Source: Hypericum androsaemum
Lineage: Eukaryota; Streptophyta; Magnoliopsida; Malpighiales; Hypericaceae
Length of the DNA: 64,000 nt
Assembly: GCA_963995505.1 (NCBI GenBank)
Contig: OZ023187.1
Coordinates: 7,775,176-7,839,175 of the forward strand
Direction: 5' to 3'
Part shown: piece after piece, positions 10,850-20,549 of the stretch
Position numbering within the stretch: the stretch's first letter is position 1
Layout: each line of letters starts with the position of its first letter
The notes under the pieces: model-generated
Told to the model about the DNA's origin: nothing
Databases searched by the model: none
What the model saw: only the letters and a program-made list of their open reading frames with translations
Made by a program: the position numbers and the translations under genes

Positions 10850-11137
10850 ATATTACTAAAGCTTTGCTCACTTAAAGATTTGGTTAAGTTAGCAGCTTAC
10901 ATAGTGTAGCTCAATTTTACCCTTCAAAATTCTTAGTAAGTGATGTCTAATCTGAATGCATTTGGTGTGTGAGTGTTATATTTCTACTACGATTAATTGT
11001 TCTTGTATTTTCACGCATAATAGGCATCTTAGTGAAATTCATACCATAGTCTTTCAGTTCTTGCTTCATCCATAGAAGATAAATAGAGCAACTTCTAGCC
11101 ATGTATTCAGCTTCCGCCGCTGATAGAGCTACTTAAT
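10850..11137 (-). pseudogene. Decayed copia RNase H fragment, copy 1
   Basis: Read on the minus strand this contains an SAAEAEYMARSCS block, then LLWMKQELKDYGMNFTKMPI and a faint trace of the CDN...AI motif, which is the C-terminal RNase H region of a copia polyprotein. Frames shift and stops accumulate towards the 3' side. It is present in both copies of the segmental duplication, so it predates the duplication and is the oldest retroelement relic at this locus. No LTR for it is visible here. Confidence 0.55.
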
Positions 11138-11145
11138 ACTATAAA

Positions 11146-11345
11146 GGGAAAAGTTTACTTAAGTACCCTGTGATATCGCAAAAAATTAAGTCAGTACCCT
11201 GTAGTTTAAAACGTATCAATTGAGTCAAACTTATTTCAATTAAAATCAATTAGAGGCCCGGGCAGCTACCCGAACCCTGCCCGACCTGCCCGAACCCTGC
11301 CCGGCCACGTGGACTAGAAACATCAAATTTTTTTGATGATGTGGC
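11146..11345 (+). repeat. MULE left terminal inverted repeat
   Basis: About 200 bp, ending near the aaatttttttgatgatgtgg stretch. It pairs with 12,290-12,493, with scattered mismatches and a short duplicated gcccgaaccctgcccg unit near 11,265-11,302 that is single in the other arm. Confidence 0.85.
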
Positions 11346-11441
11346 ATCACATGGACAAATCCCTCTTTCTCTTCTCTCTCTTCTCTTTCTCTCTCTCTCC
11401 TCCTCCTCCTTCGCAACATTCAATTCCCAAAATCAATTATT

Positions 11442-11757
11442 TTCCTAAGAACCAAATAAAAAACCCAACTTTCCCAGATGAGGGATATGGGTACCGCGGC
11501 ATCCTCCGGCCAGCTGATCGTCGGCGTCGAGAGTCGGTAGTGCGTCATGTACTGCCTCGTCAACGGGGTCTACTTCCTTGGGATTACCATCGCCGATGAC
11601 CACAGGAACAAGGTAAGCGTCATCGTGACCACCTGCCGTGGCGTCGACGTCACGTCGGAGAAGCTTGGCCGAAGTACGCCGAGATCTACAAGGCTCTTGA
11701 CATCGTCCTCTGTGGGGTTAGCTGTTTATTTCCTAAGAACCAAATAAAAAACCCAAC
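11442..11757 (+). repeat. 28-bp direct repeats bracketing the captured fragment
   Basis: The 28 bases at 11,442-11,469 (ttcctaagaaccaaataaaa and the eight bases after it) recur identically at 11,730-11,757, on either side of the captured TML-like segment. Confidence 0.85.
11487..11722 (+). pseudogene. Captured exon fragment, probably TPLATE-complex muniscin-like subunit (TML)
   Basis: The frame from ATG 11,487 reads SSGQLIVGVESR, a stop (TAG), then CVMYCLVNGVYFLGITIADD, then VSVIVTTCRGVDVTSEKLG; after a one-base frameshift it continues KYAEIYKALDIVLCGVS. From memory of the family this is the longin-like N-terminal domain of the plant muniscin-like adaptor TML, which works in clathrin-mediated endocytosis at the plasma membrane. 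A stretch of about 13 residues expected between the ADD and VSVIV blocks is missing. With a stop, a deletion and a frameshift it is a dead fragment carried by the MULE. It is flanked by a 28-bp direct repeat. The family assignment is from recall and is the least certain part. Confidence 0.6.
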
Positions 11758-11794
11758 ACACCCAGTATCTCATAATTACCGTAGGGGAAAGCCT

Positions 11795-11920
11795 AGAATC
11801 AGAAGTCGAGATCGTCACCATCGTCATCATCATCGCCGTTGGCAGCGGTGGCCACCTCGGAGGCCATGACCTGAGCGAGCGAGCGAGCCGCTGGGCCTCG
11901 GCCTTGACGGTGACAAGTTG
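11795..11920 (-). pseudogene. Possible second captured exon with acidic C-terminus
   Basis: On the minus strand one frame reads QLVTVKAEAQRLA and, after a slip in a gagc tetranucleotide repeat (11,871-11,888), continues AQVMASEVATAANG followed by an Asp-rich tail ending DDLDF and a stop at about 11,798. The codon use is GC-rich and unlike the AT-rich surroundings. It looks like the last exon of a host gene carried by the MULE. I do not recognise the gene. Confidence 0.35.
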
Positions 11921-12226
11921 GAAAAAAGGGGATCGTGGGGCTTGGTCGGGCTGGGTTTGAGGTATGAGAGGGACTTTGTGGTCACCGTCATGGCGATGAG
12001 AAGCTCGATAGCGAAACCCAGCCTAGGGTTTTAGTGTATTTAATTAATTGGGTTTTAGTGTATTCAATTAATTGGGTGTTTTGGCTGGAATCGATTAATT
12101 TTGTGTTCTTAATATGAATTAATTTTTGATTCTCTGGATTAAGCATAGGTTGTCGATGGAGGTTGATTTTGTTTTTGGGTGTGATGAGTTGAAGCATTTG
12201 TAATGGTTGGCTGGGTTTTTTGGGAC

Positions 12227-12265
<39 letters not shown>

Positions 12266-12303
12266 GAGAGGGGAAGGAGGGGGGAGAGAGAGAGAGAGAG
12301 AGG
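12227..12303. repeat. (GAT)n and (GA)n microsatellites
   Basis: About twelve GAT units at 12,227-12,263 and a GA run at 12,284-12,302, just inside the right MULE terminus. The poly-Ile frame this creates on the minus strand is not a gene. Confidence 0.9.
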
Positions 12304-12493
12304 CCGCCATGTCATCAGTTTTGATGATGTGGCACGTTGAGTTGGCCGGGCAGGTCGGGTAGGGTTCGGGTAGCTGCCCGGGCCTCTAATTGATTTTAAT
12401 TGGAATATGTTTGACTCAATTGATACGTTTTAAACCACAGAGTACTGACTTGAGTTTTCGCGATATCACAGGGTACTTAAGTAGATTTTTTCC
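12290..12493 (-). repeat. MULE right terminal inverted repeat
   Basis: Inverted partner of 11,146-11,345. It ends ...ggtacttaagtagattttttcc, directly followed by the second tactataaa. Confidence 0.85.
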
Positions 12494-12755
12494 TACTATA
12501 AACTAGTCAGTTGTTACCCACAGCAATATTTTTTGTCCTTCGGTAATTTTATAATTTTTTAGGTAGCGGTATTTTTTTCTTTTAAAACAACGTCTTACCA
12601 GAAAAGTTGTCAAAATTTAGGTCTACTTGTCTTTTAATTTTGTAATTTTTAAGGTAGCGATATTTTCTACCGCTTGGTTATTGGTAGGTAGTTTATTGGT
12701 AGAAAGATATCGGTACTAGGTAGTTAACGAAATGGCTTCAAAGCATGCAATGGAG

Positions 12756-13160
12756 TGTTAGGAATTCAGTAACTTAGAGAACAAAATATGTAAAGAATAC
12801 GGACACAAGAGATTACGTAGTTCGGCCTAATGCTTACGTTCACGGGGAGAAAAGAAAATTTTTATGGATAGATCCGAGTTACAAAGCCATATAAAATCTT
12901 TGGGTAACACATCCTTATATTATATACGAACCCTTAGAGTACAAGAAACCTATCTAGGTTATCCTAGGAGTCTAAAACAAGAGTCCGAACAAAATAAAAA
13001 ATATCTGTCAGCACCACCTAATGGTCGCCAGGGTCCTAGCGGCCGCTAGGTCCCAAAATCAGCTATATTCTGAAACACCCCCTAGCGTTCACTAGGGGGC
13101 TAGCAGTCGCTAGCTCCACCTGACTTTTCCACCATTGCTTTTTCTCGACACTTCCCAACA
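12756..13160 (-). repeat. Element D 3' LTR
   Basis: 405 bp. It contains three strong hairpins: the perfect palindrome CCTAGCGGCCGCTAGG (13,035-13,050), an 8-bp stem CCCCCTAG/CTAGGGGG (13,078-13,099) and GCTAGC-AGTC-GCTAGC just after it. A TATA-like tatattatatac lies near 12,916. Confidence 0.9.
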
Positions 13161-14101
13161 ATCTCCACCTTGACAAAAAAATATCTCTTGTGAAGAACCA
13201 TGAAGCTCAACCAAAACTTCAACAAACTCCACCTTGACAAAATATCATCCCATGAAGGACCAAGAGAATTTGAGAAACCAACCAATTCTACCGACTCCAC
13301 TTTGAACTATAGATAACCACCATCAACAAGACCATCTCGAGGCTAGCACTTTAGGCGCTCTTATATTAGACTATTGTCTAATATCTGAGCACCCAGACTG
13401 CCGGTTTATGGATTCAGCTGGGTTAGCTGACGTGCGACATTTCTCTGGCCTGATGGCTGAGGAAGTCGGAGATTTGTGGGATCCAGCGGAGTAGGAGATA
13501 GAGTTATCAGGATCTCCTTTGGTCTCTTGATCAAAGAATCCCACCTCTTTGACTGCCCAACTTGTGGGTCTAGCAGGGGTAGGTCGTAGGGTTTGGTTGG
13601 CCTTGTACTCTCTTTTTTCATATTTATGGAGTTCTTTTCTCTGCCAAAAAAAAGAAGACCATCTCGAATTTCTCTCTACCTTTTGTTCAATCACTTGGAG
13701 TCAGCTCCCAAGCTCGAGTCTCCAAGCTTGCTTGACCTATTCCCTCCAATCTTCATCAAACCCCAACTAGCAAGTCCACCTGCTGAAGCAACCTTGCGAC
13801 CAATAGACGCATCCTTTATTTTTTGGTCTGCCCTATGCTTCGCAACCTCGAACTTCTTTTTCACTGGACCTTTTTGCCTCAAACTAATGCTACTTGCCAT
13901 AGCATACAACAGGCAAATTTTTGTTCCACCAAGTAGAACCATCGATATGCCACGAACTCTATCGTTCGGCCTTGAGTGAGATACCTGATTCGCCCGTGGT
14001 GCTACCAATGGCTTCGCATGCCCAATGCCAAACATAACTAACACATTTGACATGCACGTCCCTTTAGACAACCATAGTGGGGCCCAGCTAACAAAACTTC
14101 T

Positions 14102-15466
14102 TCAAGACAACCATGGCTCCTTGCCACTCATACCTCCATAAAACAACCACAGCTTGCTATCCATATCTCCGCGAATCCCAACTGCACTCAAACCATTCAT
14201 GTCAAGCATTTGCTCTCTCATACGAACCAACCTCATATGACCTGAGCTTTTCCCCTCTCCATCAGAACCCAAAGATGTGACTCCACTTAGAACAGTGCCT
14301 CCCACTAACATGTAGGTATTCCTTGCATTTCTTTCACCTTTCATCACCACCAAGGCATCCTTCTCTACCTCAATTAGCCCGCCTACAACCTTATAGTCAT
14401 ACCCGTTACAATCCAAGGCTCCTAATAAGATCAAATTTTTCTCCAACTTCAGAACATGCCTAACTCCACACAACTTCACCACGACACCATCCCACATCCT
14501 TATCTGAATATCACCTATGCCAGTGACTCTACAAGCGGAACCATCACCCATAGTCACCATACCTAAATCAATGAACTTGTAGGTATCAAACCACCCTCTT
14601 TTGGGCGTCATGTGAAAGGAACCAGTGCTATCCAAAGTCCAGGAATCAGAGTGCTTTGGACTTGACAAAATACAAAGACAGTCACCATCCCACCCGTCCG
14701 AATAAGAGGTCACATTCACAGAACCCAATCCTTTTCCCTCACGATCCTGAGTTCTTCTCAGAAAATCTTTCTTCACGTGCCCTTTTTCTCCACACTCGAA
14801 GCAATTTCCTTTGAATCTTCTTGGCCACAATTTGGATCCGTTTCCATCTTTTCCTCCACGATCATGGCTAGCCCTCACAACCAGCCCTACTTTTTGATCA
14901 TCTCTGGTTTTTCTCCTTTGATGAAACCCTAGCAAAGCACTCGTGATATCCTCCAAACCAGGGACTCTTTTCCCCCAAGTTAGAGTTGTAACCAAATTTT
15001 TGTAGGAGCCCGGTAAGGAATTCAGAAGCAACAATGTCTTGTCTTCTTCCTCGAACATAACATCAAACTTTCTCAAGTCACTTACAAGTTGACTGAAACT
15101 ATTAATGTGTTAGCTCAAATCCGAGCCCTCCTTCATCTTGAGCCCGTACAATCTTTGCTTAAGATAAAGCTTGTTCGATAAAGACTTAGACATATACCTT
15201 GCCTCTAATTTCTTTCATACCCTAGCTGGTGACTCCTCATCCATGACGTGATACATCTCATTATCTGCCAAGCACAAGCAAATTGTCACGACCGCCTTGG
15301 CCCCCATCTCCTTCCACTCTTGCTCATCCATCCTCTCAAGCTTCTTCTCCAAGAGTGCGATGACCATCCCTTGTTGCACGAGGAGATCTTTGACGTGCTT
15401 TTGCCATAACCAAAAATTCGACAATCCATCAAACTTCACAAGAGCAAACTTTGTATCGTCCGACAT
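14102..15466 (-). pseudogene. Copia gag and protease of element D
   Basis: The frame opens at ATG 15,466 (MSDDTKFALVKFDGLSNFWLW, the usual copia gag opening with a WxxW block). It is stopped after 83 residues and again near 15,112, then continues in the same frame to about 14,100. The CCHC knuckle CFECGEKGHVKKDF is altered in its last Cys position. Protease follows as TLDSTGSFHMTPKRGW. A short HMRLVRMREQM trace marks the pre-integrase region, where similarity ends. Product: capsid and protease of the particle, non-functional here. Confidence 0.85.
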
Positions 15467-15492
15467 CCTCCAACCTTAGCTCTGATACTACT

Positions 15493-15895
15493 TATTAGGA
15501 ATTCAGTAACTTAAAAAACAAAATATGCAAAAAATATGAACACAAGAGGTTACATGGTTTGGCCTAATGCCTACGTCCACGGGGAGAAAAAGAAAACATT
15601 TATTGATGGATCTGAGTCACAAAGCTAAACAAAATCCTTGGATAACACGTCCTTATATAATAGATGAATCTTTGGAGTACAAGAAACCTATCTAGATCGT
15701 CCTAGGAGTCCAAAACAAGTGTCTGAGAAAAATAGGAAACGGTTGTAATCACCTAGTGGTCGCTAGGGTCCTAGCAGCTGCTAGGTCCCAAAATCAGCTA
15801 CATTCTGGAACACCCCCTACCGTTCACTAGGGGGCTAGCGGTCACTAGATCTGCCTGACTTTTCTACCATTACTTTTTCTCGACACTTTCCAACA
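15493..15895 (-). repeat. Element D 5' LTR
   Basis: 403 bp, beginning tattagg where the partner has tgttagg, so its terminal dinucleotide has mutated. The hairpin region is present but its arms are less perfect. Confidence 0.9.
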
Positions 15896-16499
15896 TGGAG
15901 AGTTGACACAGGAGGAGCAGAATGGGGAAATCGAAGAGTTGATTGATGTCTTGATGAAAGAATCACCGGTTAGGATAATTTTTATTCGTGAGAAGGTGAG
16001 GGAGAAGGAAGAGGTGGTGGAGAATATTGAAGTTTCTTTGGAAGTTCCCTTTCTTTGGAAGCTGAAGGGATATGACGAGTAATGAGAGCAAGATAAAGGG
16101 AGAGTTGAAGAAAGGGAGAGATACAAGTGGAGATTAAGCAAGAATAGGCTAAGAGAGGTACTTCTATGGATAGCGCCACCAAAGAAGCCCCAGGGGAGAG
16201 AGTAGGAGTGGAGAAGGGCAAGGCTTAAAGATGGTGAAAGATTAGGTCAGAAGGGAGAACGACCCACGAAGGGAAAGGGAATATTGGGAACAAGAGGACG
16301 AGGAGAGGGAAGGAGACAATGGAAGAAGGTCGTGAAGGGTACAAGAGTTACGTGTTTTTGGCCTAATGAAATAAGGCATAAAAATGAATTGACAGAGGTA
16401 CAAGATTCGATACATAATTTGAGCCTAAGACATGTACCAAAAGCTGAGGTTATCGTCAATGGCTATAAGTACTATAGGAGATAGATTTGGTGCAAGGCG

Positions 16500-16990
16500 T
16501 CACTCTTGACAGACCAGCTCCATGACCATCCCTTATGGAAGGAACAACAAGAGGCGTCACTCTTGACGGACCAGCTCCATCACTACTCAGTAACTGGCTT
16601 TCATGATAAGCCAACATTTGGTAATTATTCGACACCTTCTTCTCCACAATGATTTTCAAAATAAATCACACTCTTGTACGGTCCTACAAATATGATCATT
16701 GTGTGAACCATATTCCTAACATCTCCATCGTTGTCAATAGGCATTTGATAAAATTTCTCTCTGCAATAGGATATCTAAATAGCAGCCTACGATCTTCTTC
16801 ACCAGGACCAATAGTCTTTTCATATACTTTTGTCAATAACACATTATAGGAGAAATCTTCATAACACTTGAACTTTTTTTCTGAACCACCAATGTATTAA
16901 AAATCAATTTCACTGTTGAAGTACATTTCTCCATCATATTTCAAAGTTATTCATACATTCCGTAAAGCTATTTTTAACACTATAACAAAA
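16500..16990 (-). pseudogene. MULE transposase N-terminal exon, copy 1 (decayed)
   Basis: Counterpart of the better preserved 60,300-60,809. Pieces of the same protein are readable (IIVEKKVSNNYQMLAYHESQLLSSDG, RNVxIxLKYDGEMYF), but frames are interrupted. A short unit, gcgtcactcttgacggaccagctccat, is repeated near 16,495 and 16,553. Confidence 0.5.
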
Positions 16991-17278
16991 GAAGTTGACA
17001 CATAATTAGAGGTGGCATAATCCATCAAATTTAATTGAAATATGTTAATGAATTCAATAGACAACCAAACAAGACACATGTTCTTTTCTAATGAAATAGA
17101 AATTTTTTTTAGTATTTAATGAACTTATTACTAATCAAATTCCCTCATTAAAATTTTTTTCTAGTATCTAATGAACTAATTTATTACTAATCAAATTCCC
17201 TCATTAGAATAATTTTCTAGTATCTAAATCAAATTCTCTCTTTTTTTTTCTTATGAACTAATTTCATGGTGGCATAAT

Positions 17279-17838
17279 TAGGGATGGCAATTAGACCCTT
17301 ATCCTAAGGGTCTACCCTGATCCAGACCCAAAGGGTTTAAGATCCGTTGACTTTGACCGGATCTAGACCCTAATCCTGCCCGGATCCTGATATTTTAAAA
17401 GGATAAGGGCATGGATATGGATATATAGGATCCTACCCTGATCCTACCCGCATTTTTAAAATTAATATTAAAATAATATATATGTATATAAATTATTAGA
17501 CATAATACCAAATTCTCAATTTTAACTCACTTGACTTTAATTATTTTTGAATTTGTTTGTTTGGTTTCTTTGTATTGATTTGTTTAATGAATGAAAATGT
17601 CCCATTGCTATTTGAAAACTATCAAAAGATAATTTAATTTTAAAAAAATTAAATATTATCTTAAAAAACACGGACCCGCAGGTCGCCCTGATCCTGCCCG
17701 AATTTTTGGGACCCAGATCCTGCCCGAATCCTTATTTTTGAAGAGGATAAGGGTAAAGATCTGGGTTCACCATTCAAAAAGATGATAAGGATATGGGTCC
17801 TATGAATCCTACCCGGATCCTGCCCATTGCCATCCCTA
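17279..17838. mobile_element. hAT-type MITE
   Basis: The 8-bp target duplication ggcataat lies at 17,271-17,278 and 17,839-17,846; copy 2 has a single copy. The termini are inverted repeats TAGGGATGGCAAT ... ATTGCCATCCCTA. The 560-bp interior has no coding and contains a subterminal inverted arrangement of gacccxxatcctgcccg motifs. Terminal sequence and 8-bp duplication place it in the hAT superfamily. Confidence 0.9.
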
Positions 17839-17989
17839 GGCATAATCTACTGAATTTGGCATAATTTCCTCATCATCAATGTTCACAAAATAAAATAATT
17901 GTCTACTGAGTTGAATTGATGACAAAGTAATTTAAAAAATGTACCTGAGTTAAAGGAGGGAGGGATTTCGTTCTTCTGTGATGAAAGGA

Positions 17990-18310
17990 AAGGCTTCGGT
18001 GGGTATATATAGGACCCAGATCGAATTTTTTTTTGATCTCACTAACCCCAAGTCGAAAAAATATTTTGACTTATGACTTATCCGACAAAAATCCAACTTT
18101 GTCTAGATTGCGGGGGAGATGACTCTAGATCGAAAAAAAATTTCAATCTGGGTCCTCAGGTCGAAAGTTTTTTTGACCTGAGACCAAAATTAAAAAGAAT
18201 CTTTTGACCACAGAAGTCGAAAAAAAATTTCGATTTGGTCCCAAGTCAAAAAAAAATGATCTAGGGTCCCCAGATCAAATTTTTTTTCCAATCTTGAAAA
18301 GGGACACAAT
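17990..18310. repeat. Array of short A/T-centred palindromes, copy 1
   Basis: About seven units of 30-45 bp each read roughly GGACCC(A)AGATCGAAAAAA...TTTTTCGATCTGGGTCC in alternating orientation (for example 18,128-18,158 and 18,205-18,243). Each could fold on itself. The same array, with differences, stands at 61,365-61,645. No coding. Confidence 0.6.
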
Positions 18311-18379
18311 TCTCTGAATATTTTCAATAGTAATACTATTTTGATAATAAATTGGTACTGTAGCACGATATTGGTAAAA

Positions 18380-19660
18380 AAAAACCCCGAGAAATCGTGG
18401 AGACTGGAGAGGCAGTATTCATTAGAGTAATTTTGGACAACATAATAAATGTTGAGGTCCTACTCATTGAATATATATGTTTTTCTATGACCATAAAAAT
18501 TTTATTTCGGAAAGTAAACTTTTTTGAGGTCATTTACCTTCCATTTTTTGAGATACCCAATATGTATTTGATTGTTAAGAGTAATAAAATCACACTAAAA
18601 TAACCTAATTTGGATATGTAATTAATTCTCTTATTATGGCAAGTAGTTGATTGCTTTTTATGATAGGTAGAAGGTTTATTACCTTCTCTTAACTAGTGAG
18701 CTAATTTAAAAATCATTTTGGGCTTGGACATTTGACTATAATTATCTTTATGAATGACAGATGTATGACTTTTTGTTCAACCTTCCAAATTTTTCATAAA
18801 TTATAAATAGCTATTAAATTAAATTAATAAGTTTGCAGAGATAAGAACAGTAGTGATATCCCCGCCATCACCGCCATCTTCAGACTCAAAGATTCACGTG
18901 GCTTGAATGTAACTGGGTTCCTCTTCATGCCTAATCCTTACTACTTTTTTTAATGCTAATTCAATTAAATTGTGTTTTGAAAAAAATATAATCAAATCAA
19001 TGTACAACTTTTCAACCACAAATGGGTGAGAATTTTGGAAGGACATAAATAGCGGAAATCTCTCACAGATTTATGACTAGGCATAATCTATCAAGAAATA
19101 CCTTTGGAATGTAACAAGATATATTGAATTAGTACCATTTCTTTTAGTTATGTAGATAAATTTGAGGACAAACTTTTCTTGAAGGGTGAAGAATGTGAAC
19201 CTAAAAATTAAATTTGAAAAATAATAGAAAATTTAGTGATTTATAGTAATTGAACAAAGTTAGCGTTATTGTTTGCATATATAATTAATTCATTTAACCT
19301 TATTTCCTTTCCCCAAAAAAATCAAAACTTGATTTCCTTGCCTTTTATGTTAGGTAGGGCTGGGAATTATATTTTTACCATGCGTCTACCGTAATCTAGA
19401 CCCGAAAGATCCAAGATATGTTTACTTTCATCAGGTATTGGCTTTGATCCTACTTTAATCCTTATATTTTAAAAATATAAGCGTACGAATATGAATATAT
19501 AAGTTCCTGTCGAATTAATCAATTCTTTCAACCATCAAAGAACTATAAAAAAAATTCTCGGGGAATACTATAAACTTGTTTGTTGTTACCCACGTCGACA
19601 TTTTCTACCGCTTGGTTATTGGTAGGTAGTTTTTTGTAGAAACATATCGGTACTATGTAA
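18380..19660. repeat. Shared non-coding spacer block, with decayed hAT end
   Basis: No gene. It carries a conserved series of AT-rich motifs (attttggacaacataataaatgt, ttggatatgtaattaatt, cttggacatttgactataatt, gagaattttggaaggaca) that recurs in the same order at 23,925-24,960, 30,775-32,210, 44,050-45,400, 47,946-49,790, 52,860-54,600 and 61,740-62,700. Near 19,356-19,530 is a decayed relative of the TAGGGATGGCAAT hAT family, without a recognisable second terminus. Confidence 0.7.
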
Positions 19661-19665
19661 ACGAA

Positions 19666-20400
19666 ATGGCTTCAAAGCATGCAATGGAGAAGAAGGTTGT
19701 CGGGACAGTGACGAGGTCGACGAGGAAAGTTGTAAGGGAGAGTCGACACAGGAGCAGCAGAGTCGGGAAACCGAAGAGTTGATCGATGTCTTGAAGAAAG
19801 AATCGCCGGTTAGGATAATGTCTGTTCAAGAGATACTGAGAGACGAGGAAGTGAAGGTGGAGAATATTGAAGTTTCTTTGGAAGTTCCCTTTCTTTGGAA
19901 GCTGAAGGGGATATGACGAGAAAGGAGAGCAAGATGAAGGGAGAGTTGAAGAAAGGGAGGATCAGGAAGAGGAAAAATTTTAGTTGAGAAAAAGGGAGAG
20001 ATAGAGGTGGAGAATAAGAAAAAAGAGGCTAAGAGTGGTACTTCCATGGATTTCACCACTGAAGAAGCCCAAGGGGAGAGAGTAGAAGAGAGGAGAAGAG
20101 CAAGGCTCAAAGAGGGTGAGAGATTAGGTCTGACGGGAGAACGACCCAAGAGAATATTGGGAACAAGAGGAAGAGGAGAGGGAAGGAGACAATGAAAACA
20201 GGTCGGAAGAGTACAAGAGGTACCTGCGTTTGGTTTAATGGCACAAGGCGTAGAAATGAATTGACGGAGTACAGAACTCGAGTTTAACACATGTACCGGA
20301 AGCAGGTGCACTGGAAGCGGAGGTTATCGTCAACGGCTATGAGTGTTATATGATGGAAAATTTTGATGAGAAGCGAAAGATGACTTCAAAATGAAACCAT
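19666..20400 (+). pseudogene. R gene copy 2
   Basis: ATG at 19,666 begins MASKHAMEKKVVGTV, but that frame stops after about 39 codons; the conserved Glu/Lys-rich segment (TEELIDVLKKESPVRIMSV) lies in another frame. It ends near 20,400 with a block reading GYECYMMENFDEKRKMTSK. A conserved upstream element (ctaccgcttggttattggtaggtag, 19,607-19,631) precedes all copies. Either an intron or frameshifts separate the pieces. The function is unknown and the coding status uncertain. It faces V copy 1 tail to tail, with about 150 bp between them. Confidence 0.4.
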
Positions 20401-20549
20401 TCATGACGAGCCACAAACACAATCATCTAATCTACGTGCATGCTTTATTAATTTTGGATGTAAACTATGGAACATGCAGCATCCACACCCTAAACAAAAA
20501 ACTTCAACAGAATTCATTTCCAATCCTTCAAGTTTAATGGGTCAGTACA

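Larger units (their letters stand above)
11146..12493. mobile_element. Gene-capturing Mutator-like element (Pack-MULE)
   Basis: The 9-bp target duplication tactataaa lies at 11,137-11,145 and 12,494-12,502, and copy 2 has one uninterrupted copy at 56,295-56,303. Terminal inverted repeats of roughly 200 bp begin GGGAAAAG on one side and GGAAAAAA on the other; both then read CTTAAGTACCCTGTGATATC. Long inverted termini with a 9-bp duplication are the signature of the Mutator superfamily. No transposase is present, so it is non-autonomous. Its interior has two GC-rich patches resembling host exons, a trinucleotide repeat and a GA repeat. Confidence 0.93.
12756..15895 (-). mobile_element. Element D: deleted Ty1/copia retrotransposon
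   Basis: The target duplication tggag lies at 12,751-12,755 and 15,896-15,900. The LTRs are 12,756-13,160 (405 bp) and 15,493-15,895 (403 bp), and a primer site gctctgatacta (one change from the usual sequence) precedes the 5' LTR at 15,479-15,490. Only gag, the protease and a trace of the pre-integrase region remain; integrase, reverse transcriptase and RNase H are absent. The 700 bp between protease and 3' LTR have no recognised coding. The same deleted structure stands at the same place in copy 2, so it was already deleted before the segmental duplication. Confidence 0.93.
12732..16484 (+). pseudogene. R gene copy 1, split by element D
   Basis: R is a repeated sequence that starts MASKHAMEKK in its uninterrupted copies and continues with Glu/Lys/Arg-rich sequence (ELIDVLKKESPVRI, VEVENIEVSLE, RGRGEGRRQWK). 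Here the ATG at 12,732 is followed after 24 bases by element D. The remainder lies at 15,896-16,484, ending VPKAEVIVNGYKYYRR. Frames are broken by stops. No domain is recognised; the composition suggests a nuclear, nucleic-acid-associated protein, or no protein at all. The 3' part overlaps a tRNA-like SINE stretch (about 16,350-16,440). Other copies start at 19,666, 25,275, 56,534 and 63,048. Confidence 0.45.
1..20228. repeat. Segmental duplication, copy 1
   Basis: The same series of sequences occurs in copy 2: flank 1-113, then 10,773-11,145, 12,494-17,278, 17,839-19,690 and up to about 20,228. After removal of transposons present in only one copy, the order and orientation are identical. 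Copy 1 gained nested elements A/B/C at 114-10,767, a MULE at 11,146-12,493 and an hAT MITE at 17,279-17,838. The left end of the duplication is not seen because the window starts inside it. The right limit is where copy 2 is interrupted by element H. Confidence 0.85.

Noticed and set aside
12119..12310. Minus-strand frame with a poly-isoleucine run
   Set aside because: Translation of a GAT microsatellite within the MULE.
13691..14071. A 126-codon frame downstream of the element D protease, also open in D'
   Set aside because: Conserved between D and D' only because they are a recent duplication. No retroviral or host domain is recognisable, so it is more likely the non-coding interior of a deleted element.
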